From positions 282-8,166 of the forward strand of contig DOKP01000020.1 of NCBI GenBank assembly GCA_003510795.1: 7,885 nucleotides of DNA, in the 5' to 3' direction. A model generated the notes under the pieces. That model was not told where the DNA came from. It ran no database searches and was given only the letters and a program-made list of their open reading frames with translations. Source of the stretch: Candidatus Moraniibacteriota bacterium (GTDB taxonomy: Bacteria; Patescibacteriota; Minisyncoccia; Moranbacterales; UBA9337). The position numbers and the translations under genes are program-made. Positions 4,267-7,885 of this stretch are shown here, one piece after another (within the stretch, counting starts at the first letter, position 1; each line of letters opens with the position of its first letter).

Positions 4267-6795
4267 TTAGTGGCTGGATATTTTTTTATCTTTGACATCA
4301 AGCTTGAGCGCGTTATTTTTAATCTGGGCGTAAGTAATTTTATCAGCAATTTCATTCTCAACAAAATCTCTAATATTTTTTTTGATATAGCGAGCTCCTT
4401 TTTCTGTGGAAAAGCTTTTGTCGATTATAAATTTTACTAAATTCTTGGAATAAGTTAATTTAATTTTTCTCTCAGTATATAGCCGCAGGCTTAATTTTTT
4501 TAGTTCTAAGGCAACTATTTCTTCTATATCTTTTTTGTTGAGTGCGTCAAAAACAATGATTTCATCCAATCTATTTAGTATTTCAGGTTTTATCTTCTCC
4601 TTTAGTTCAGCTAAGACTTTTCGCTTGATGTGTGCAAACTTTTTTTCCATTTGATTTTTATTCTCTCGAGAAGAAAATCCAATGGAGGTAGCTCGGGTAA
4701 ATTCCTTGGTTCCAATGTTGGAAGTCAAAATAATTATCGTGTTTTTGAAATTTACTTTCCTGCCCTCAGCATCAGTCAAAATGCCTTCTTCCAATAATTG
4801 AAGCAAGATATTAAATACATCCGGGTGGGCTTTTTCTATCTCATCAAACAGAATCAAACTGTAGGGCTGGCGCCTAACCTTTTCTGTTAATTTGCCTCCT
4901 TCGCCATAGCCAATGTATCCAGCCGGGGCGCCGATTAGCCTGGAAACATTGTGTTTTTCGGCAAATTCACTCATATCTATTTTTATCAAAGAAGAGGGTG
5001 TGTCTCCAAAAAATTCTTGAGCTAGAGTTTTTGCGCAAAGAGTTTTTCCTACTCCGCTGGGTCCCAGGAAAAGGAAAGACCCGATTGGTTTTTCGGTATC
5101 TCCAATTCCGCTCTGGGCTCTTAAAATTGCTTGAGATATTTTTTTCAAAGCTTCCGGCTGTCCGATTACAATGTGATTCAATTTATCAAATATGTTTTTG
5201 CTTCTATCTGAAGATTGAGCTAATATTTTTTGGACAGGGATATTAGTTCCCAATGAAATAGTCTGCGCAATATCTTCAGGTTCAATAACAAGCTTGTTAT
5301 CCTTTTCAAATTTTTGTTGTTTATTTTTAAGTTGAGAGATTTTTTCAAGCAATAATTCTTCTTTTTTTCTTAAAGCAATAGCTTCATCATATTTTTCTTC
5401 AGCAATTAAAAAGTTTTTTTGTTCAATTAAGGAGTCTAATTTTTTTTCAGCCATCCGCAACTCTTTGATGGCAGGAGAAACATTATGCTTATTTTTTATG
5501 CGGGAGGAAGTTTCATCAATCAGGTCGATAGATTTATCAGGCTGAAATCTGTCTTGAATATATCGAGAGCTTAAGTCTACGGCCGCTGCTAGGGCGCCAT
5601 CGGAAATATCTACGTTGTGAAATTTTTCGTAATTTTTTCTGATACCCTTGATTATTTTTAAAGAATCCTTAGCGGAAGGTTCTTTCAACATGATGGGCTG
5701 AAAACGCCTTTCTAGCGCAGAATCTTTTTCTATGTATTTTTTGTATTCCTCTATTGTTGTCGCGCCAATACACCTGATGGTGCCTTGAGTTAAAAGGGGC
5801 TTTAAGATGTTCGCCGCGTCCAATCCGCCAGAAGCATTCCCGGCCCCTACAATGCCATGAATTTCATCGATGAAAAGAATAGTGTCTTTATTAGTAGCAG
5901 CTTCTTGCAAAATGTCCTTAAGCCTTTGCTCAAATTCTCCTCTGAAGTTTGTGCCAGCTACTACTAGCGCAATATCAAGTGCTAATATTTTTTTATTGAT
6001 TAAATTTTGAGGAACTCGCTCAGAGTTGATTCTTTGAGCTAATCCTTCAATAAGGGCAGTTTTGCCAATTCCTGGATCTCCAATCAAGAGCGGATTGTTT
6101 TTGCTTTTTCTTCCCAAAGAATTAAAAATTCTTTCCATTTCCGCTTCGCGACCTATCAAGAGAGTTTCTTCATTTTTTACCTTAGCGTTTAGATTATTGC
6201 AAAAGTAATCTAAATTAGGAGTGCTATTGTTTTTTGTTGAATTATTCGAAAAAGCAGGGAAATCCGCCTCTGGGATGTTTAGAGCTTTAAAAATTCCTGA
6301 TAGAAAACTTTTGTCTAAAATATTTTTTCCTTTAAGATGAGGGTTTAAAATTTTATCGGATAGTTTTTTGTTAGAAGTAGCTGAAGAAGAAGAAGAGTTT
6401 TTGGCATTGATGTCTAGTATTTTTGTAACCATAGGATTGGGAGCTTCTATTATAGAAAAAACTAAATGCTCTGTTCCGATGTAAGAATAATTAAAATTAC
6501 TAGCCAAGAGATAGGCTCTAGTAATATTTTTTTTTAATTCCGGAGAAAGCTCCAAATTTTTTATTATTTTCTTATTTTTATTTTTAAACTTGAAAATTTT
6601 GTCGAAGGACTCTTTTTTTATATGAAGATCAGTTAGGACGTTGCTCCCCAGGCTGCCTTTTTCTAAAAAAATAGCAAACATCAAATGCTCAGGGCAGATA
6701 GAATCGCTACCGTAGTAATTGGCGATATTTAGAGATTCATTGAGACTGCTTTTAGCGTGAATAGTAAATTTTTCAAATATCTTATTATCAATCAT
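4267..6795 (-). CDS. clpC: ATP-dependent Clp protease ATPase subunit, ClpC type
   Basis: This 842-residue double AAA+ unfoldase feeds substrates to a protease using ATP. The Clp N-domain has both repeats (CPEHLMFAI near 34-42, GTEHLVFSI near 107-115), then a serine-rich linker (about 133-140). AAA1 has Walker A GDPGIGKT (239-246), pore loop GTNFRGEFE (281-289), Walker B ILFIDE (306-311) and arginines R363/R364. A short coiled middle domain (about 440-495) includes a UVR-like stretch, EEKYDEAIALRKKEE (466-480). AAA2 has Walker A GPSGVGKT (578-585), pore loop GYIGYGEGG (626-634), Walker B LILFDE (647-652) and sensor-2 GAR (800-802). The IGF tripeptide at 705-707 sits where ClpC/ClpA carry the ClpP-docking loop; with the short middle domain this argues against ClpB. 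All catalytic residues seem intact. The linker before AAA1 looks longer than in Bacillus ClpC. No ctsR, mcsA, mcsB or clpP is adjacent. Confidence 0.97.
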   Translation of the reverse strand: MIDNKIFEKFTIHAKSSLNESLNIANYYGSDSICPEHLMFAIFLEKGSLGSNVLTDLHIKKESFDKIFKFKNKNKKIIKNLELSPELKKNITRAYLLASNFNYSYIGTEHLVFSIIEAPNPMVTKILDINAKNSSSSSATSNKKLSDKILNPHLKGKNILDKSFLSGIFKALNIPEADFPAFSNNSTKNNSTPNLDYFCNNLNAKVKNEETLLIGREAEMERIFNSLGRKSKNNPLLIGDPGIGKTALIEGLAQRINSERVPQNLINKKILALDIALVVAGTNFRGEFEQRLKDILQEAATNKDTILFIDEIHGIVGAGNASGGLDAANILKPLLTQGTIRCIGATTIEEYKKYIEKDSALERRFQPIMLKEPSAKDSLKIIKGIRKNYEKFHNVDISDGALAAAVDLSSRYIQDRFQPDKSIDLIDETSSRIKNKHNVSPAIKELRMAEKKLDSLIEQKNFLIAEEKYDEAIALRKKEELLLEKISQLKNKQQKFEKDNKLVIEPEDIAQTISLGTNIPVQKILAQSSDRSKNIFDKLNHIVIGQPEALKKISQAILRAQSGIGDTEKPIGSFLFLGPSGVGKTLCAKTLAQEFFGDTPSSLIKIDMSEFAEKHNVSRLIGAPAGYIGYGEGGKLTEKVRRQPYSLILFDEIEKAHPDVFNILLQLLEEGILTDAEGRKVNFKNTIIILTSNIGTKEFTRATSIGFSSRENKNQMEKKFAHIKRKVLAELKEKIKPEILNRLDEIIVFDALNKKDIEEIVALELKKLSLRLYTERKIKLTYSKNLVKFIIDKSFSTEKGARYIKKNIRDFVENEIADKITYAQIKNNALKLDVKDKKISSH

Positions 6796-6835
6796 AAATT
6801 TTTTATTAGTATATTATTTAAAATCATTACATTCT

Positions 6836-6864
6836 ATTATGGCGGAAAAATGAGGTTTTAGCAA
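6836..6864 (-). promoter_or_regulatory. sigma70-type promoter for clpC
   Basis: On the minus strand TTGCTA (6864-6859, 4 of 6) is followed by a 17-nt spacer and CATAAT (6841-6836, 5 of 6). Transcription would start near 6829, giving a leader of about 34 nt with no Shine-Dalgarno site. No CIRCE element or CtsR heptad repeat is visible nearby. Confidence 0.55.
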
Positions 6865-6876
6865 GAAATTTTAATG

Positions 6877-6903
6877 AATGTGTGCGAAATGTGTGCGAAA
6901 TGT
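6877..6903. repeat. 11-bp tandem repeat between the clpC and LytR_C-gene promoters
   Basis: AATGTGTGCGA occurs twice in a row (6877-6887, 6888-6898) without mismatch, and AATGT follows at 6899-6903. The unit length is close to one helical turn, so a protein bound to each copy would sit on the same face. The copies lie upstream of both promoters, ending next to the weak -35 region of the rightward one. They resemble a regulator-binding site, but this is an inference from position. Confidence 0.6.
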
Positions 6904-6922
6904 TTTAGGATAATATTTTTTG

Positions 6923-6931
6923 TGGTATAAT
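6923..6931 (+). promoter_or_regulatory. extended -10 promoter for the LytR_C-domain gene
   Basis: TGG followed by a perfect TATAAT (6926-6931) makes an extended -10 element. The -35 region 17 nt upstream (TTTTAG, 6903-6908) is poor, which is common for extended -10 promoters or those needing an activator. Transcription would start near 6938, about 29 nt before the ATG at 6967. Confidence 0.65.
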
Positions 6932-6966
6932 TCAATTAAATTTAAATTATGTTAGTGTAAAATAAA

Positions 6967-7866
6967 ATGTTAAACAAAAAGAATAACAGAGATGAATTGA
7001 CAGATGCGGATATATTAAAGGAGGTTAGTTTTGAGGAAAATCCAACTGATACCACTGAGATAGCGGTAAATAAATCAAATGAGGAGAGGGTTATAGCAAA
7101 TGATTTTGTAGACAGTTCTTTATTTGTGGCAGATGATTTCCAAAAAGAAGATCGTGTTAGAAATAAAGATAAAGATTTAAACCCAGACACCAAAGATAAT
7201 AAGATGCAATTTTCGGCGCAAATGAATAAAAATGCGGACATTAGGAAGCCAGAAGCAATAAATAGCGAATCTATCAGGAAGGGATATTCCGAAAAAGGGG
7301 AAACTCTACCAATCATTGATGAGAATATTATTGTTATTAAGGCTAGTAAAAGAGACAGCGCACGTAATTTCAAATGGAAGATGATTGGTTCTATTTTGAT
7401 ATTATTAATTATTGGCTCTGCCAGCTATATTCTTTTGAATAACAGAAAAGAAGAAAAAACAGCAATCAAGCAGGAGGATCCTGTAGACAGAATCAATAAA
7501 GAGCTAATCCAAACAGCGGATATTCCCGCAGAAGAAAATGGCGTCGAATCGGAAGAAAAATTGTCTGCACCCTCAGAAGATTCTCTGAAGATAAAAATAG
7601 AGGTTTTTAATGCTAGCGGCGTAGCCGGGGCAGCTGGCAAAATTAAAGATTTTTTGGCAAGCAATAAATATGAAAATGTAGAAGCTAAAAATTATTCCCA
7701 AGATAATATGTCCGGCATAATAGTTTTTTATAAAGAAGATGGGCTCAAGGATGCCGCTCAGAAAATTGTGGATATTCTAAAAACAAATAATGCTAAATCA
7801 GAAATAAAGTTGGCGCTTTCAAATAAAGAAATTGAGGGAGATGTGGCAATTATCTTAGGAAAATAA
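6967..7866 (+). CDS. single-pass membrane protein with C-terminal LytR_C domain
   Basis: This 299-residue protein has three parts. Residues 1-137 are highly charged, low in hydrophobic residues and probably disordered in the cytoplasm. A membrane helix spans about 138-158 (WKMIGSILILLIIGSASYIL, 137-156). After an acidic, Glu-rich linker, residues about 207-299 match the LytR_C domain (PF13399 type): IKIEVFNASGVAGAAGKI (209-226), a central IIVFYKEDGLKDAAQKI (251-267), and the ending GDVAIILGK (291-299). LytR_C usually follows the LCP catalytic domain that attaches polymers to peptidoglycan; no LCP domain is present, so this protein should not ligate polymers itself. An accessory or binding role in the envelope is an inference. 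In-frame TAA at 6958-6960 fixes the ATG at 6967 as the upstream-most start. No Shine-Dalgarno site or downstream terminator is visible before the window ends. Confidence 0.9.
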   Translation: MLNKKNNRDELTDADILKEVSFEENPTDTTEIAVNKSNEERVIANDFVDSSLFVADDFQKEDRVRNKDKDLNPDTKDNKMQFSAQMNKNADIRKPEAINSESIRKGYSEKGETLPIIDENIIVIKASKRDSARNFKWKMIGSILILLIIGSASYILLNNRKEEKTAIKQEDPVDRINKELIQTADIPAEENGVESEEKLSAPSEDSLKIKIEVFNASGVAGAAGKIKDFLASNKYENVEAKNYSQDNMSGIIVFYKEDGLKDAAQKIVDILKTNNAKSEIKLALSNKEIEGDVAIILGK

Positions 7867-7885
7867 GAATAATACTTTAAGCGCA

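Noticed and set aside
4998..5246. Open frame of 82 codons on the plus strand within clpC
   Set aside because: It is antisense to the AAA2 Walker A region of clpC and has no independent support.
4267..6795. ClpB disaggregase instead of ClpC
   Set aside because: The middle domain is short and UVR-like, and an IGF tripeptide occupies the ClpP-loop position; ClpB has a long coiled-coil middle domain and lacks that loop.
6796..6900. Possible CIRCE heat-shock element upstream of clpC
   Set aside because: No TTAGCACTC / GAGTGCTAA inverted repeat is present; the only repeat is direct, not inverted.
6939..6948. AATTTAAATT palindrome before the LytR_C-domain gene
   Set aside because: It is a short A/T-only palindrome expected by chance in such AT-rich sequence.
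6942..7373. Open frame of 143 codons on the minus strand
   Set aside because: It is antisense to the LytR_C-domain gene, whose protein domains are recognisable. Its serine/leucine-rich product is typical of an antisense shadow.

Overview
The window looks like a piece of chromosome from a member of the Candidate Phyla Radiation (Patescibacteria), most likely a Parcubacteria-type lineage. The grounds are the AT-rich sequence, A/T-rich leaders almost without Shine-Dalgarno sites, and a gene set that I recall as typical of these genomes: a compact DUF4012 protein, a membrane-anchored LytR_C protein, a ClpC-type ATPase, a ComF-family phosphoribosyltransferase, and a small conserved unknown with a GTFDGQ...YPVPANYASKSKL core. 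The comF gene ends in TGA directly after a normal family C-terminus, so TGA is a stop here, which argues against the UGA=Gly lineages (Gracilibacteria, Absconditabacteria). No phylogenetic marker is present, so the assignment is an inference.

Layout. Bases 1-47 are a 15-bp tandem repeat lying 3' of the first gene. Bases 48-764 (minus) encode the conserved unknown. Bases 765-963 are a divergent intergenic region with two good sigma70-type promoters whose -35 boxes overlap on the same TTGACAA. Bases 964-1980 and 1985-3295 (plus) form a two-gene operon: a double-pass membrane protein with Wzz-like topology and a DUF4012 protein. Bases 3296-3431 separate convergent genes and hold a long, gap-free imperfect palindrome built partly from a 7-nt periodic CAANNNN pattern. 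Bases 4163-3432 (minus) are comF and 6795-4267 (minus) are clpC. The 103-bp gap between them holds a direct repeat and a palindrome. Bases 6796-6966 are a second divergent region with a clpC promoter, an extended -10 promoter for the last gene, and an 11-bp tandem repeat between them. Bases 6967-7866 (plus) encode a single-pass protein with an extracytoplasmic LytR_C domain. No gene-free stretch exceeds 300 bases; the longest is 199. I see no tRNA, rRNA, CRISPR array, transposase or phage gene.

How the genes may work together. Three of the six proteins (964-1980, 1985-3295, 6967-7866) are predicted to be anchored in the membrane with soluble domains outside, and two belong to families linked to envelope polysaccharide or cell-wall polymer assembly, so the window is partly an envelope locus. 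ClpC (protein unfolding, probably for ClpP) and ComF (linked to DNA uptake) are probably neighbours rather than parts of one pathway. I find no convincing complete new defence or mobile system. The most unusual items are the intergenic architectures and the uncharacterised membrane operon.
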